Source: Pseudonocardiales bacterium
GTDB lineage: Bacteria; Actinomycetota; Actinomycetes; Mycobacteriales; Jatrophihabitantaceae
DNA length: 64,000 nt
Assembly: GCA_030840295.1 (NCBI GenBank)
Contig: JAVEET010000222.1
Coordinates: 1 to 64,000, forward strand
Reading direction: 5' to 3'
The position numbers and the translations under genes are program-made. Of the stretch, positions 18,110 to 27,438 are shown piece after piece. The notes under the pieces are model-generated. The model was not told the origin of the DNA and searched no databases. It saw nothing but the letters and a program-made list of their open reading frames with translations. Numbering within the stretch: position 1 is the first letter of the stretch; every line of letters starts with the position of its first letter.

Positions 18110-19687
18110 ATGCTCACCGACGACTTCCACGTATTCGACACCACGCTGCGTGACGGCGCCCAGCGGGAGGGCATCAGCTACTCCGTGGCCGACAAGCTCG
18201 CCGTGGCCCGGCTGCTCGACACGGTCGGCGTCGGGTTCATCGAGGGCGGCTGGCCCGGCGCTGTCCCCAAGGACACCGAATTCTTCAACCGAGCCGCCGA
18301 TGGTGAGCTGACCCTGCAGCACGCGACGCTGGTCGCTTTCGGGGCCACCCGCAAGGCCGGGGTGCGAGTCTCCGACGATGCCCAGGTCCAGGCGTTGCTG
18401 GACAGCCGCGCGTCCGTGATCACGCTCGTGGCCAAGTCCGACGTGTGGCACGTCGAGCGGGCGTTGCGGACCACGCTCGAGGAGAACCTGTCGATGGTGG
18501 CGGACACCGTGGGCTTTCTGCGTGCCGCCGGGCGCCGGGTGTTCGTCGATTGCGAGCATTTCTTCGACGGCTACAAACACGATCGCGACTATGGCATCAG
18601 GGTGCTCGACGCCGCGCTCGAGGCCGGAGCAGACGTCGGGGTGTTGTGCGACACCAACGGCGGCATGTTGCCGATGGGCATTGGCGCGACCGTGTCCGAG
18701 GTGATGAGCCGTACCGGGATCCGGCTCGGTATCCATACCCAGGACGACACCGGCTGCGCCGTGGCCAACACCTTGGCAGCGGTCGACGCCGGCGTCACCC
18801 ACGTGCAGGGCACCGCGAACGGGTACGGCGAGCGAGCCGGCAATGCGAACATCTTCTCGGTCATCGGCGGTCTGGTGTTCAAGATGGGCCTGGACGTACT
18901 GCCGCCCGGCACCATCGGCGAGAGCGTGCGGGTGGCGCACGCCGTTGCCGAAATCGCGAATCTCGCTCCGGACACCCATGCGCCGTACGTAGGCAGTTCC
19001 GCCTTCGCGCACAAAGCAGGCTTGCACGCCTCAGCCATCAAGATGGGACCTGAGCTGTACAACCACATGGAGCCGGCCGACGTCGGGAACAGTCAGAAGA
19101 TACTCATCACCGAGATGGCCGGTCGAGCTTCGGTCGAGCTGAAGTCGACCGAACTCGGTCTCGATGTCAGCGACCGGCCCGAGGTCGTCGGCGCAGTGGT
19201 CGAGAAGGTCAAGGACCGGGAGGCGTCCGGGTGGTCCTACGAGGCCGCCGACGCCTCGTTCGAACTGCTGGTCCGCGACGAACTCGACGGCGATGCGGTC
19301 GTGCTGCCGTTCGCGCTGGAGTCCTACCGCACCATCATCGATCGGCGCGAGGACGGGCTGGTCATCACCGAGGCCACCGTGAAGGTGCATGCCGACAGCC
19401 GTCGGGTGATCTGCACCGCGGAGGGCAACGGTCCCGTCAACGCCCTGGACCGCGCCCTCCGGCAGGCTCTGGAGGAGGCGTACCCGCGGCTGTCCGTGCT
19501 CGAGCTGACCGACTACAAGGTCCGGATCCTGCCGGGCAGGCATGGTACCGATGCCACCACGCGGGTGCTCATCGAAACCTCGGACAAGACCCGGGAGTGG
19601 ACCACGGTCGGGGTGCACCCGAACATCATCGAGGCTTCCTGGCTGGCTCTGGCCGACGCGGTTCGCTACGGACTACTGAAGAGCTGA
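18110..19687 (+). CDS. cimA: (R)-Citramalate synthase
   Basis: 525 residues. The HMGL-type barrel shows FDTTLRDGAQREG at the N terminus, CDTNGGMLPMGIG and GIHTQDDTGCAVANTLAAV in the centre, and the metal-binding GTANGYGERAGNANI. A C-terminal LeuA-type regulatory domain follows (KVHADSRRVICTAEGNGPVNALD). The overall pattern and length match the CimA subgroup rather than LeuA or homocitrate synthase. It condenses pyruvate and acetyl-CoA, giving 2-ketobutyrate after LeuCD and LeuB. Feedback inhibition by isoleucine is usual but not readable here. Confidence 0.88.
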   Translation: MLTDDFHVFDTTLRDGAQREGISYSVADKLAVARLLDTVGVGFIEGGWPGAVPKDTEFFNRAADGELTLQHATLVAFGATRKAGVRVSDDAQVQALLDSRASVITLVAKSDVWHVERALRTTLEENLSMVADTVGFLRAAGRRVFVDCEHFFDGYKHDRDYGIRVLDAALEAGADVGVLCDTNGGMLPMGIGATVSEVMSRTGIRLGIHTQDDTGCAVANTLAAVDAGVTHVQGTANGYGERAGNANIFSVIGGLVFKMGLDVLPPGTIGESVRVAHAVAEIANLAPDTHAPYVGSSAFAHKAGLHASAIKMGPELYNHMEPADVGNSQKILITEMAGRASVELKSTELGLDVSDRPEVVGAVVEKVKDREASGWSYEAADASFELLVRDELDGDAVVLPFALESYRTIIDRREDGLVITEATVKVHADSRRVICTAEGNGPVNALDRALRQALEEAYPRLSVLELTDYKVRILPGRHGTDATTRVLIETSDKTREWTTVGVHPNIIEASWLALADAVRYGLLKS

Positions 19688-19702
19688 CCACCCACACCGC
19701 GG

Positions 19703-19901
19703 GCCGAGTTACGCGCAACCGTGCCAGCTACTCGATCCCTGGCGTAACTGGTGGGCGTTACGCGTAACTCAGCGGGTTAACGCCGTAGCCCCCACCCCGC
19801 CCGCCCCACCACAGGCCGAGTTACGCGTAACCGTGCCAGTTACTCGATCCCTGGCGTAACTCGTGGGCGTTACGCGTAACCCAGCGGGTTAACGCCGTAG
19901 C
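19703..19901. repeat. Two 87-bp direct repeats carrying GTTACGCGTAAC palindromes
   Basis: Copies at 19703-19789 and 19815-19901 differ at only four positions and are 112 bp apart start to start. Each copy contains two versions of the 12-bp palindrome GTTACGCGTAAC (one copy altered to GCGCAAC) and a GGGTTAACGCC box. They fill most of the 201-bp gap between the convergent cimA and small membrane-protein genes. A dispersed intergenic repeat family or a bidirectional stop is possible. Confidence 0.8.
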
Positions 19902-20233
19902 GCCTTCACTGCGCAATCGTCCAATCCGCAGGCACCGCCGGCGCAGTCGCTTCCACAAGGGGCGTGGCCCAGCGCGGAAGCCGTGATCGCGGCATCGAGC
20001 TCGGTCTCGTCCTGCGCAGCCTCGTCCTGGGCGGCGGATCGCCGAAGGCCGATCACCACGCCGATCAGCAGCACTGCGATGGCCAGCACGACCAGTCCGA
20101 CGGCCTTCCAGGCCAATGGCGACGACACCAGGATCGGAGTGAGCCCTGCCAGCACCAGCACCGCGCCGGGCGGCGTCAGGTGGCGGGCCATCCGTCGTCG
20201 CTTCGCGGGGGACACCTGGCGCAGCTCACTCAC
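19889..20233 (-). CDS. Small membrane protein with Cys-rich C terminus
   Basis: I do not recognise this 114-residue protein. From GTG 20233 it has a basic N terminus (AKRRRMARHL) and two hydrophobic segments (AVLVLAGLTPILV and AVGLVVLAIAVLLIGVVIGL). A charged stretch and the tail APCGSDCAGGACGLDDCAV follow, in which four Cys could bind a metal. The start is uncertain; ATG 20311 would overlap the divergent FAH gene. Its 3' end reaches into the second 87-bp repeat. Confidence 0.55.
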   Translation of the reverse strand: MSELRQVSPAKRRRMARHLTPPGAVLVLAGLTPILVSSPLAWKAVGLVVLAIAVLLIGVVIGLRRSAAQDEAAQDETELDAAITASALGHAPCGSDCAGGACGLDDCAVKALRR

Positions 20234-20287
20234 CGATTCAGTATCCGCCAGGACAGTCCTCAGTCGGGCACCGGTAGCCTGAGCTGC

Positions 20288-21070
20288 GTGCGCATAGCGA
20301 GATTCGTCCATCCTGGTGGCATTGCGTGGGGCGTTGTGGAAGGGCAGGCCGACGCCCGGTTCGAGGCGCTTACGATCGCCGCCATCAAAGACCATCCAAT
20401 GGGTCCGATCGAGTTCACCGGTGCGCGCTTCGCCATCGGTGACGTCCGGTTGCTGGCCCCGATCCTGCCGAGCAAGGTGATCGCGGTCGGCAGGAACTAC
20501 GCCGCCCACGCCGCCGAGATGGGCAATCAGGTTCCCGAGCGGCCGCTGATCTTCCTCAAGCCGTCCACGTCGGTGATCGGAACGCATGACGTCATTCGGT
20601 TGCCGGTCGACTCCGATCAGGTGGAGCACGAGGCCGAGCTCGCGCTGGTGATCGGCAAGGTCGCCAAGGATGTGCCCCGCGAGAAGGCCAACGAGGTGAT
20701 TTTCGGCTACACCTGCGCCAACGATGTCACCGCCCGGGACCAGCAGCGGGCCGACAAGCAGTTCACCCGGGCCAAGGGCCATGATTCGTTCTGCCCGATC
20801 GGTCCCTGGATAGAGACCACCTTCGACCCCAGCTCGGTACGGGTGCGCGCGCTGGTCAACGACGAGACCAGGCAGGACGGCAACACCCGGGACATGGTCT
20901 TCGACATTCCGACCCTGGTGTCGTTCATGTCCCACGTCATGACCTTGGTGCCCGGCGATGTCATCCTGACCGGGACACCAGACGGCGTGGGACCCATCGT
21001 GAACGGCGACACGGTCACAATCTCGATCGACGGAATCGGTGAGCTGGTCAATCCGGTGAAACGCAAATGA
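20288..21070 (+). CDS. Fumarylacetoacetate hydrolase family protein
   Basis: 260 residues from GTG 20288. The FAH core shows [14 protein letters not shown] and the metal-ligand segment [10 protein letters not shown], followed by [15 protein letters not shown] and the C-terminal [15 protein letters not shown]. Such enzymes cleave or decarboxylate beta-diketo acids (fumarylpyruvate, oxaloacetate). The exact substrate is open. It overlaps gltX as ATGA, an arrangement also known in mycobacteria (Rv2993c-gltX). Confidence 0.88.
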   Translation: MRIARFVHPGGIAWGVVEGQADARFEALTIAAIKDHPMGPIEFTGARFAIGDVRLLAPILPSKVIAVGRNYAAHAAEMGNQVPERPLIFLKPSTSVIGTHDVIRLPVDSDQVEHEAELALVIGKVAKDVPREKANEVIFGYTCANDVTARDQQRADKQFTRAKGHDSFCPIGPWIETTFDPSSVRVRALVNDETRQDGNTRDMVFDIPTLVSFMSHVMTLVPGDVILTGTPDGVGPIVNGDTVTISIDGIGELVNPVKRK

Positions 21071-22566
21071 CGTCCCCGGCCGCGTTAGCCCCGCCGACCG
21101 GCCGCGATATCCGGGTACGGTTCTGCCCCTCCCCGACGGGCAACCCGCATGTCGGACTCGTTCGGACGTGCCTGTTCAACTGGGCTTACGCCCGCCACGT
21201 CGGCGGCACCTTCGTGTTCCGCATCGAGGACACCGACGCTGCGCGGGACTCCCAGGAGTCCTACGACCAACTGCTCGAGGCGCTGCGGTGGCTCGGTCTG
21301 GATTGGGACGAGGGGCCCGAGGTGGGCGGCCCGTACGCGCCTTACCGGCAGAGCGAGCGGCACGACATCTACGCCGACGTGGTACGCCGGCTCCTCGAGG
21401 CCGGACACCTCTACGAATCGTTCTCGACCGCGGACGAGTCCAAGGCCCGGCATCTGGCCGCAGGCCGCGACCCGCAGCTGGGCTACGACAACCTGGACCG
21501 CGACCTGACCGACGCTCAGCGGGCCGCGTTCCGGGCCGAGGGCCGAGAACCCGTATTGCGGTTGCGGATGCCCGACGGTGAACTGGGCTGGACCGACCTG
21601 GTCCGCGGTGAGGTCAGCTTCCCGGCCGGCAGCGTGCCCGATTTCGTGGTGGTACGCGCCAACGGAACACCCTTGTACACGCTGGTCAATCCGGTTGACG
21701 ATGCGATGATGCGGATCACCCATGTGCTGCGCGGCGAGGATCTGCTGCCGTCCACGCCGCGCCAGATCGCGCTGTACCGGGCGCTCGTGGACATCGGTGT
21801 GGCCGAGGCGGTGCCGCTGTTCGGGCATTTGCCCTACGTCATGGGGGAAGGCAACAAGAAGCTGTCCAAGCGCGATCCGCAGGCGTCCCTGAACACTTAT
21901 CGTGATGCGGGTTACATCCCGGAAGGTCTGATCAACTACCTGGCGCTGTTGGGCTGGGCGATCGCCGACGATCACGACATCTTCTCGCTGAGCGACATGG
22001 TGGCGGCGTTCGATGTCGCCGACGTCAACGCCAACCCGGCAAGGTTCGACGGCAAGAAGGCCGAGGCCATCAATGCAACCCATCTCCGGCTGCTCCCGCC
22101 GGATGATTTCGCCGTACGGTTGCAGGTGTTCCTGATGAAGGCCGGCCTGATCGGGGCTCAACCCACGCAGGCGCAACTGCAACTCGTGGGCGCTGCGGCA
22201 CCTCTGGTTCAGGAGCGGGTGAAGACCCTCGCCGAGGGTGCGGATATGTTGCGGTTCCTGTTTGTCGAGGACAGCGATTTCGTCGTCGACGAGTCCTCGG
22301 CAGCCAAGCATCTGGGTGAGGCCGGACAGGCCGTGCTGGCGGCGTCGCTGCCCGCTCTGGAATCGCTGGGCCAATGGCGCGCGGCCGATATCGAGGCGAC
22401 TCTGCACGCCGTGCTGATCGACGGGCTCGAGTTGAAACCCAGAACGGCGTTCGGCGCCCTGCGGGTGGCGATCACCGGGCGTCAGGTCTCGCCACCCTTG
22501 TTCGAGTCCATGGAACTGCTCGGACGCGAGGTGACACTCGGCCGGTTGCGCGCGGCGCTGCGTTGA
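21067..22566 (+). CDS. gltX: Glutamyl-tRNA synthetase
   Basis: 499 residues. Class I signatures are [13 protein letters not shown] (HIGH-like) near residue 18 and KLSKRDP (KMSKS-like) near 262. GatCAB is encoded in the same window and no glnS is seen, so the enzyme is probably non-discriminating, charging both tRNA-Glu and tRNA-Gln with glutamate. It is coupled to the FAH gene. Both cognate tRNA genes follow within 430 bp. Confidence 0.96.
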   Translation: MTSPAALAPPTGRDIRVRFCPSPTGNPHVGLVRTCLFNWAYARHVGGTFVFRIEDTDAARDSQESYDQLLEALRWLGLDWDEGPEVGGPYAPYRQSERHDIYADVVRRLLEAGHLYESFSTADESKARHLAAGRDPQLGYDNLDRDLTDAQRAAFRAEGREPVLRLRMPDGELGWTDLVRGEVSFPAGSVPDFVVVRANGTPLYTLVNPVDDAMMRITHVLRGEDLLPSTPRQIALYRALVDIGVAEAVPLFGHLPYVMGEGNKKLSKRDPQASLNTYRDAGYIPEGLINYLALLGWAIADDHDIFSLSDMVAAFDVADVNANPARFDGKKAEAINATHLRLLPPDDFAVRLQVFLMKAGLIGAQPTQAQLQLVGAAAPLVQERVKTLAEGADMLRFLFVEDSDFVVDESSAAKHLGEAGQAVLAASLPALESLGQWRAADIEATLHAVLIDGLELKPRTAFGALRVAITGRQVSPPLFESMELLGREVTLGRLRAALR

Positions 22567-22567
22567 C

Positions 22568-22679
22568 GGCGGGGCACTGAGGCAGGACCGCACTGGGCCA
22601 GGACCGCACTGGGCCAGGAGCGCACTGGGCCAGGAGGCCACTGTGCCAGAACGGCGCTGAACCAGGACGGCGCTGAGCC
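22568..22679. repeat. 16-bp tandem repeat after gltX
   Basis: Six consecutive 16-bp units of the type AGGACCGCACTGGGCC run from 22584 to 22679, preceded by one degenerate unit. The first two are identical; the last three carry several substitutions. The array begins right after the gltX stop and ends about 115 bp before tRNA-Gln. Confidence 0.85.
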
Positions 22680-22795
22680 CCTCTTTACGCGGCCTCGGAA
22701 GCCGGTTTCTCCGCGGCGGGCCGATTTCAGATCGAGCGCGCGTGTCCGGTAGAGTAACCGTTCGGCTCGGTCGGCACTCCAAGGCCGGGTAGCAA

Positions 22796-22867
22796 TGGGG
22801 TATGGGGTAATTGGCAGCCCAACTGATTCTGATTCAGTTAGTCTAGGTTCGAGTCCTGGTACCCCAG
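22796..22867 (+). tRNA. tRNA-Gln (CTG)
   Basis: 72 nt. The acceptor stem TGGGGTA / TACCCCA is fully paired, with G as discriminator. The anticodon stem ACTGA/TCAGT encloses loop TTCTGAT, anticodon CTG. The T arm contains GGTTCGAGTCC. CCA is not encoded. Confidence 0.95.
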
Positions 22868-22925
22868 CGCAGTATGGTTCGTTCGCAACATCGGTTTGCC
22901 GTTCTTGTCCGACTGCTTGACCTAG

Positions 22926-22998
22926 GGCCCCGTCGTCTAGCGGCCTAGGACGCCGCCCTCTCACGGCGGTAGCGAGGGTTCGAATCCCTTCGGGGCTA
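22926..22998 (+). tRNA. tRNA-Glu (CTC)
   Basis: 73 nt. Acceptor GGCCCCG pairs with CGGGGCT (first pair G-U), discriminator A. The anticodon stem CCGCC/GGCGG encloses loop CTCTCAC, anticodon CTC. The T arm has GGTTCGAATCC. A CCA follows at 22999-23001 and appears to be encoded. Confidence 0.95.
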
Positions 22999-23003
22999 CC
23001 AAG

Positions 23004-23037
23004 CGGCAGCTCCCTGAGATATCTCGGGGAGCTGCCG
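23004..23037 (+). terminator. Hairpin after tRNA-Glu
   Basis: An 11-bp stem, CGGCAGCTCCC / GGGAGCTGCCG, has an internal GAGATATCTC palindrome and sits 3 bases after the encoded CCA. It is a plausible terminator for the tRNA pair, although no T-run follows. I see nothing else in the 150 bp up to the next gene. Confidence 0.65.
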
Positions 23038-23187
23038 TCATGCGATCATTTCTTTCCACCACACGCCGCCCGTGCCATGGTGGATCCGCACAAGTGCGCG
23101 TCGAGAAGGCGATCAGCGAGTTGAACCCGTCCGTTGGGCTAGAGCCGTAAGTGCCCAACGCCGGCCGGTGCCGCGGAAGGATGGGTG

Positions 23188-25224
23188 ATGGGTTCGCTTC
23201 ACCGCCGATCTGCCGACGCTGACCAAGCTCTCCCCTCCGAGGCGAAGGTCGAAGACTCCATGGTCCTCGAGCGCGCTCTGCGTGCCACGGGGATCTTTGT
23301 CGCGGAAGTGCGACCGCGCGGCAGCGGCGTCGAGGCGACCGTCCCTAGCCTGGCAGCTGAGGCCGGCTTCGACTGGCCCGGGCGCTCCTACGACGCGATC
23401 ATGTTCTGGTCGGCCATCGCCACTCGGATCTCCTGGAGTGCTCCCACCGACATCGACACACATTTTCAGGTGCTGCTGTCGCGCCAGGCGCTGAGTGTGC
23501 GGCTGGTTCGGGCGGCATCCGACCGGTGGGTGGCCGTCTGGCAGGTGTACGAGAACGAGTTCACGGGCGGTTCGAGTGGCTATTCGGGCACCCTTTCCAC
23601 CCCACACCGGCTCGCTTCGGTGCTCACCGACGGGGCGGGCCGAATCGCCTGGTGGAACGAGCAGTTCCCGCTGTTCGTCGGACACAGCAAGACGCAGCGG
23701 GGGAGCCGGATCCAAGCGGCCCTGCCGAGTGACATGGGCCCGTCGATCGCCGAGTTGCTCAAGGCGGCGCTCGACGGCGAGATCATCGATCAACTGGTCG
23801 CGACGGTTCAGCCAGAGCCGAGATGGTTTCGGGTGCACGCGAACCGGGTGGCCGGTGTTGACTCCGTGCATGGTGATGCCGACCTGGTGGTCTTCCATTT
23901 CGAGGAGATAACCGGTTCGGACATCGACCGCGGCGGTCTGGTCGACGAGATCGTCCGGGATCCCTTGACCGGCCTGTACAACCGTCGCGCGCTGTTGGAC
24001 ATCGCCGACCTGGACGATCCGATGGGCTCGCCGTTCACCTCGGTGCTGCTGGCCGATGTCCGCCGCTTCAAGAGCATCAACGACTTGTGGGGCCAGGAGG
24101 GCGGCGATCAATGTCTGATCGCCGTGGCTCGGTGGCTGCGCTCGGTGGCGTTGCCATCCGAGGTCGTCGTTCGGCTGTCAAGTAACGAGTTCCTCGCGCT
24201 GTGTGTGGCCGGCTCATCGGTGCCGCACGCGGTCCAGACGATGGGCGAGCTCGAAGTCCCTTTCGGCGACGACCGGATCGCGATCACGCTGCAGGCCGGC
24301 TGGGACGAGCGGGCGCCGGGCCAGGGACTGATGGCGGTGGCCGAGCATGCCGAGCGCGCGCTGGTCGCGGTCAAGCGCTCGTCCTGGCGCACCGTCATGC
24401 GATGGACGCCGGAGATCTCTCGGATCGCGAGTGAGCGCGTGGAGGAGGAGGAGCGGGTCCGGCTCGCGGTCGGGGCCGGTGAGATAGACGTGCACTTCCA
24501 ACCGCTGGTCGACGTGGACCGGCGGGTAGTACACGGAGCCGAAGCCCTGGTCCGCCTCGGTGGCGCCGGAGCCGGGTTGGATGCCGAGCGCATCATCGAC
24601 GCCACCCACGAACTCGGCTTGACCGCCAAGCTCTCCAGAATGTTCTGCCGCCAGGCGTTTGCCGATGGCCGCCTGCTACGGAAAGTCTTCGACGGAGGCT
24701 GCATCGGCATCAACATCTCCAGAGAATTCATGGGCACCGGGCTGGCCATCGGCACCGTCGCGGACGCCGCCGCGGAGGCCGGCCTCTCGCCAGCGGACAT
24801 CGTCCTCGAGCTCACCGAGGAGGTGGCGGTCGGGGTGTCCTCTGCGGTGCTGATGGCAGAACTTCGGCGAGGAGCGGAGCTGGGTCTGTCGATCGCCATC
24901 GATGACTTCGGTCGTGGTGAGACCGCGTTGTCGATGTTGCGGTCGCTGCCGCTGACCGCCATCAAACTCGATCGGTCCCTGTTGCCCTCCGACGGCGACA
25001 GCGAAGGATGGGAATTCGTGGCCGGCACGGCATCCCTGCTTCGCACCCTCGCGCCGCAACTGGTGGCCGAGGGAGTGGAAACCGTGACCCAGTCCCGAAG
25101 GTTGCTCGATCTAGGGATCATGCTCCAACAGGGTCATCTGTTCGGCCGCGCCATGCCAACTGGTTACTGGCTCGAGCATCGTCCGGTGATCCCCGTGGCG
25201 AGCTCAGGTCAACGACGTCTGTAA
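23188..25224 (+). CDS. GGDEF/EAL protein, predicted c-di-GMP phosphodiesterase with degenerate GGDEF
   Basis: 678 residues from ATG 23188 (GGAAGG 7 bases upstream). Residues 1-240 are a sensor-like region with a PAS-like segment (SVLTDGAGRIAWWNEQFPLFVGH). A GGDEF domain begins at RDPLTGLYNRRALLD, but the GG(D/E)EF loop reads SSNEF, so cyclase activity is unlikely. The EAL domain keeps the key residues: GAEALVRL, GINIS, LELTEE, AIDDFGRGE, IKLDRSL, VAEGVET and QGHLFGRAMP. Phosphodiesterase activity is therefore predicted. No transmembrane segment is evident. It converges with ltbR (their ends overlap by 21 bp) and is not part of the mycobacterial backbone. Confidence 0.9.
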   Translation: MGSLHRRSADADQALPSEAKVEDSMVLERALRATGIFVAEVRPRGSGVEATVPSLAAEAGFDWPGRSYDAIMFWSAIATRISWSAPTDIDTHFQVLLSRQALSVRLVRAASDRWVAVWQVYENEFTGGSSGYSGTLSTPHRLASVLTDGAGRIAWWNEQFPLFVGHSKTQRGSRIQAALPSDMGPSIAELLKAALDGEIIDQLVATVQPEPRWFRVHANRVAGVDSVHGDADLVVFHFEEITGSDIDRGGLVDEIVRDPLTGLYNRRALLDIADLDDPMGSPFTSVLLADVRRFKSINDLWGQEGGDQCLIAVARWLRSVALPSEVVVRLSSNEFLALCVAGSSVPHAVQTMGELEVPFGDDRIAITLQAGWDERAPGQGLMAVAEHAERALVAVKRSSWRTVMRWTPEISRIASERVEEEERVRLAVGAGEIDVHFQPLVDVDRRVVHGAEALVRLGGAGAGLDAERIIDATHELGLTAKLSRMFCRQAFADGRLLRKVFDGGCIGINISREFMGTGLAIGTVADAAAEAGLSPADIVLELTEEVAVGVSSAVLMAELRRGAELGLSIAIDDFGRGETALSMLRSLPLTAIKLDRSLLPSDGDSEGWEFVAGTASLLRTLAPQLVAEGVETVTQSRRLLDLGIMLQQGHLFGRAMPTGYWLEHRPVIPVASSGQRRL

Positions 25225-25908
25225 CCGTTGAGCGGCCGTGGTCAGAACCGGGGCGAAGCGTTGGCCGGGAGATCGGCCGAGCCGCTCGATCGGGCCGGAG
25301 ATCGACACGGCGGCCACCACCCGGCGTCCCGGTCCGTACACCGGCGCCGAGACCGAAGCAACGCCAGCTTCCCGCTGGCCGATCGACTGGGCCCAGCCTC
25401 GGCGGCGGACCTCCGCGAGCGACCGCTCGGTGAACTCGGCGTGTTGAAGCATGGTGGCGATCGTCTCGGGTGATTCCCACGCGCACAGCACCTGAGCGCC
25501 GGAGCCGGCGGTCAGCGGCAACCGTGCCCCCAGCGGAACCGTGGTTCGCAGGCCGGTGGCGCGCTCGGCAGCAGCGACGCAGACTCGGTCCCGGCCGTCA
25601 CGGCGGTACAACTGAGCGCTTTCACCGGAGACATCACGAACCCAGGTCAGCACGTCCACGGCACGCTCGAGCAGCGGGTCGGTCGCGGTGGCGGCAAGCT
25701 CGCCCAGCCGCGGTCCGGGCACGAAGCGACCGTCGGCGTCGCGCACCAACAACCGGTGGACCTCCAGGGCTACGGCCAGCCGATGGGCGGTCGCTCGCGG
25801 GATGCCCGTTCGCTGGACGAGATCTGACAGTGCGGCCGGACCCTGACCGGCTGCCACCAGAATGGCGATGGTCTTGTCCACGACGCCGATCCCGCTATGC
25901 TGTCCCAT
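25204..25908 (-). CDS. ltbR: IclR-family regulator, LtbR/NdgR type
   Basis: 234 residues. The N-terminal winged helix-turn-helix reads ALSDLVQRTGIPRATAHRLAVAL; the C-terminal ligand domain has VPLGARLPLTAGSGAQVLCAW and SVSAPVYGPGRRVVAAVSISGP. It is divergent from leuCD, the conserved position of LtbR (Corynebacterium) and NdgR (Streptomyces), which control leucine synthesis genes and, in Streptomyces, other amino acid genes. Function by position and family is well supported, although ligand and full regulon cannot be read. Confidence 0.88.
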   Translation of the reverse strand: MGQHSGIGVVDKTIAILVAAGQGPAALSDLVQRTGIPRATAHRLAVALEVHRLLVRDADGRFVPGPRLGELAATATDPLLERAVDVLTWVRDVSGESAQLYRRDGRDRVCVAAAERATGLRTTVPLGARLPLTAGSGAQVLCAWESPETIATMLQHAEFTERSLAEVRRRGWAQSIGQREAGVASVSAPVYGPGRRVVAAVSISGPIERLGRSPGQRFAPVLTTAAQRLQTSLT

Positions 25909-25917
25909 AAGCCGATA

Positions 25918-25945
25918 CTAGTATCTCAGATAATGAGAAAGCTAG
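25918..25945. promoter_or_regulatory. Putative LtbR/NdgR operator
   Basis: Between ltbR and leuC, TCTCA-GATAA-TGAGA (25924-25938) is a perfect 5-bp inverted repeat with 5-bp spacer, flanked on both sides by CTAG (25918-25921 and 25942-25945). It is A/T-rich in a GC-rich genome and lies about 85 bp before the leuC start. It fits an IclR-type operator controlling both directions. Confidence 0.6.
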
Positions 25946-26026
25946 ACCGAGCTGCTGAGAATGATCGGCCGGCGTTCGAAAGTCCGGATACCGGCCTGAG
26001 CCGCAGTGACGCGGGAGGAGTGTCAG

Positions 26027-27424
26027 ATGGGTAAGACCTTGGCCGAGAAGTTGTGGGACAGCCACCTGGTGCGAAGCGCGGCCGGTGAGCCGGACCTGCT
26101 CTACATCGATATGCACCTGGTCCACGAGGTGACGAGTCCGCAGGCCTTCGAAGGCCTGCGGCTGGCCGGCCGCGGGGTCCGGCGACCGGACCTCACACTG
26201 GCAACTGAGGACCACAACGTTCCCACCCAGGACATCTTTGCCCCCATAGCCGACCTGGTCAGCCGCACGCAGGTAGATACCTTGAGACGCAATTGCGCCG
26301 ACTTCGGGGTCACCCTGTACCCGATGGGTGACAAGGAACAAGGCATCGTGCACGTCATCGGTCCGCAGTTGGGAATCACCCAGCCCGGCATGAGCCTGGT
26401 GTGCGGTGATTCGCACACCTCCACGCATGGCGCCTTCGGCGCTCTCGCCTTTGGTATCGGCACGAGCCAGGTCGAGCACGTTCTCGCCACCCAGACCCTG
26501 CCGATGGATCGACCGAAGACCATGGCGGTCGTGGTGAACGGTGAACTCCCAGCTGGTGTCACGCCCAAGGACGTCATCCTGGCGGTGATCGCTCAAGTCG
26601 GCACGGCCGGTGGCCAGGGCTACATGGTCGAATACCGAGGCGATACCTTCGAATCGATGACCATGGAAGGTCGTATGACGGTCTGCAACATGAGCATCGA
26701 ATGGGGCGCCCGGGCCGGCATGATTGCGCCGGACGACACGACGTTCGCCTATCTGAAGGGCCGCCCGCATGCTCCGGCCGGAGGCGATTGGGAGGCGGCC
26801 GTGTCGTACTGGAAGACGCTGGTCACTGATCCCGACGCCGAATTCGACGCCGAGGTCGTGCTCGATGCCGCGGCTATCACTCCGTTCGTGACGTGGGGAA
26901 CGAACCCGGGCCAGGGTGCACCGCTGTCGTCATCGGTGCCGGATCCGGCCGACTTCGCCGAAGAATCCGACCAGGTCGCAGCGCGCAAAGCACTGACCTA
27001 CATGGGACTGCAGCCCGGCACGCCGCTGCGCGATATCAAGGTCGACACGGTGTTCGTCGGGTCATGCACGAACGGACGGATCGAAGATCTCCGTGCCAGT
27101 GCCGCTGTCCTGGACGGACGCAAGGTCGCCGACGGAGTCCGGATGCTCGTCGTTCCCGGATCGATGAAGGTGAAGGCGCAGGCGGAATCCGAAGGCCTGG
27201 ACGCCATCTTCACGGCCGCCGGGGCGGAATGGCGACAGGCCGGTTGCTCGATGTGTCTCGGCATGAACCCGGATCAGCTGGCACCTGGTGAGCGCAGTGC
27301 CTCCACGTCCAACCGTAACTTCGAGGGCCGTCAGGGCAAGGGTGGACGCACGCATCTGGTTTCACCGCTGGTCGCCGCGGCGACCGCCATCACCGGCCAT
27401 CTCGCCAGCCCGGCCGACCTGTAA
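26027..27424 (+). CDS. leuC: 3-isopropylmalate dehydratase large subunit
   Basis: 465 residues from ATG 26027, with GGGAGGAG 6 bases upstream; an upstream in-frame GTG (26006) is less likely. It is an aconitase-family protein that isomerises 2-isopropylmalate, and probably citramalate, via a [4Fe-4S] cluster. Cluster cysteines are in FVGSCTNGR (about residue 348) and [10 protein letters not shown] (about 408-411). [20 protein letters not shown] is diagnostic. It forms an operon with leuD. Confidence 0.97.
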   Translation: MGKTLAEKLWDSHLVRSAAGEPDLLYIDMHLVHEVTSPQAFEGLRLAGRGVRRPDLTLATEDHNVPTQDIFAPIADLVSRTQVDTLRRNCADFGVTLYPMGDKEQGIVHVIGPQLGITQPGMSLVCGDSHTSTHGAFGALAFGIGTSQVEHVLATQTLPMDRPKTMAVVVNGELPAGVTPKDVILAVIAQVGTAGGQGYMVEYRGDTFESMTMEGRMTVCNMSIEWGARAGMIAPDDTTFAYLKGRPHAPAGGDWEAAVSYWKTLVTDPDAEFDAEVVLDAAAITPFVTWGTNPGQGAPLSSSVPDPADFAEESDQVAARKALTYMGLQPGTPLRDIKVDTVFVGSCTNGRIEDLRASAAVLDGRKVADGVRMLVVPGSMKVKAQAESEGLDAIFTAAGAEWRQAGCSMCLGMNPDQLAPGERSASTSNRNFEGRQGKGGRTHLVSPLVAAATAITGHLASPADL

Positions 27425-27438
27425 GGAGAACATTTTTC

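Noticed and set aside
21085-22782. Long minus-strand ORF opposite gltX, ending in the 16-bp repeat region
   Set aside because: Shadow frame; gltX catalytic motifs on the plus strand account for the region.
22796-23040. Integrated element at the tRNA-Gln/tRNA-Glu pair
   Set aside because: No integrase, no second copy of a tRNA 3' end and no composition change downstream.
22961-23158. Minus-strand ORF ending VAPKGFEPSLPP over tRNA-Glu
   Set aside because: This is the well-known false protein produced by translating the antisense of a tRNA gene; no ribosome-binding site.
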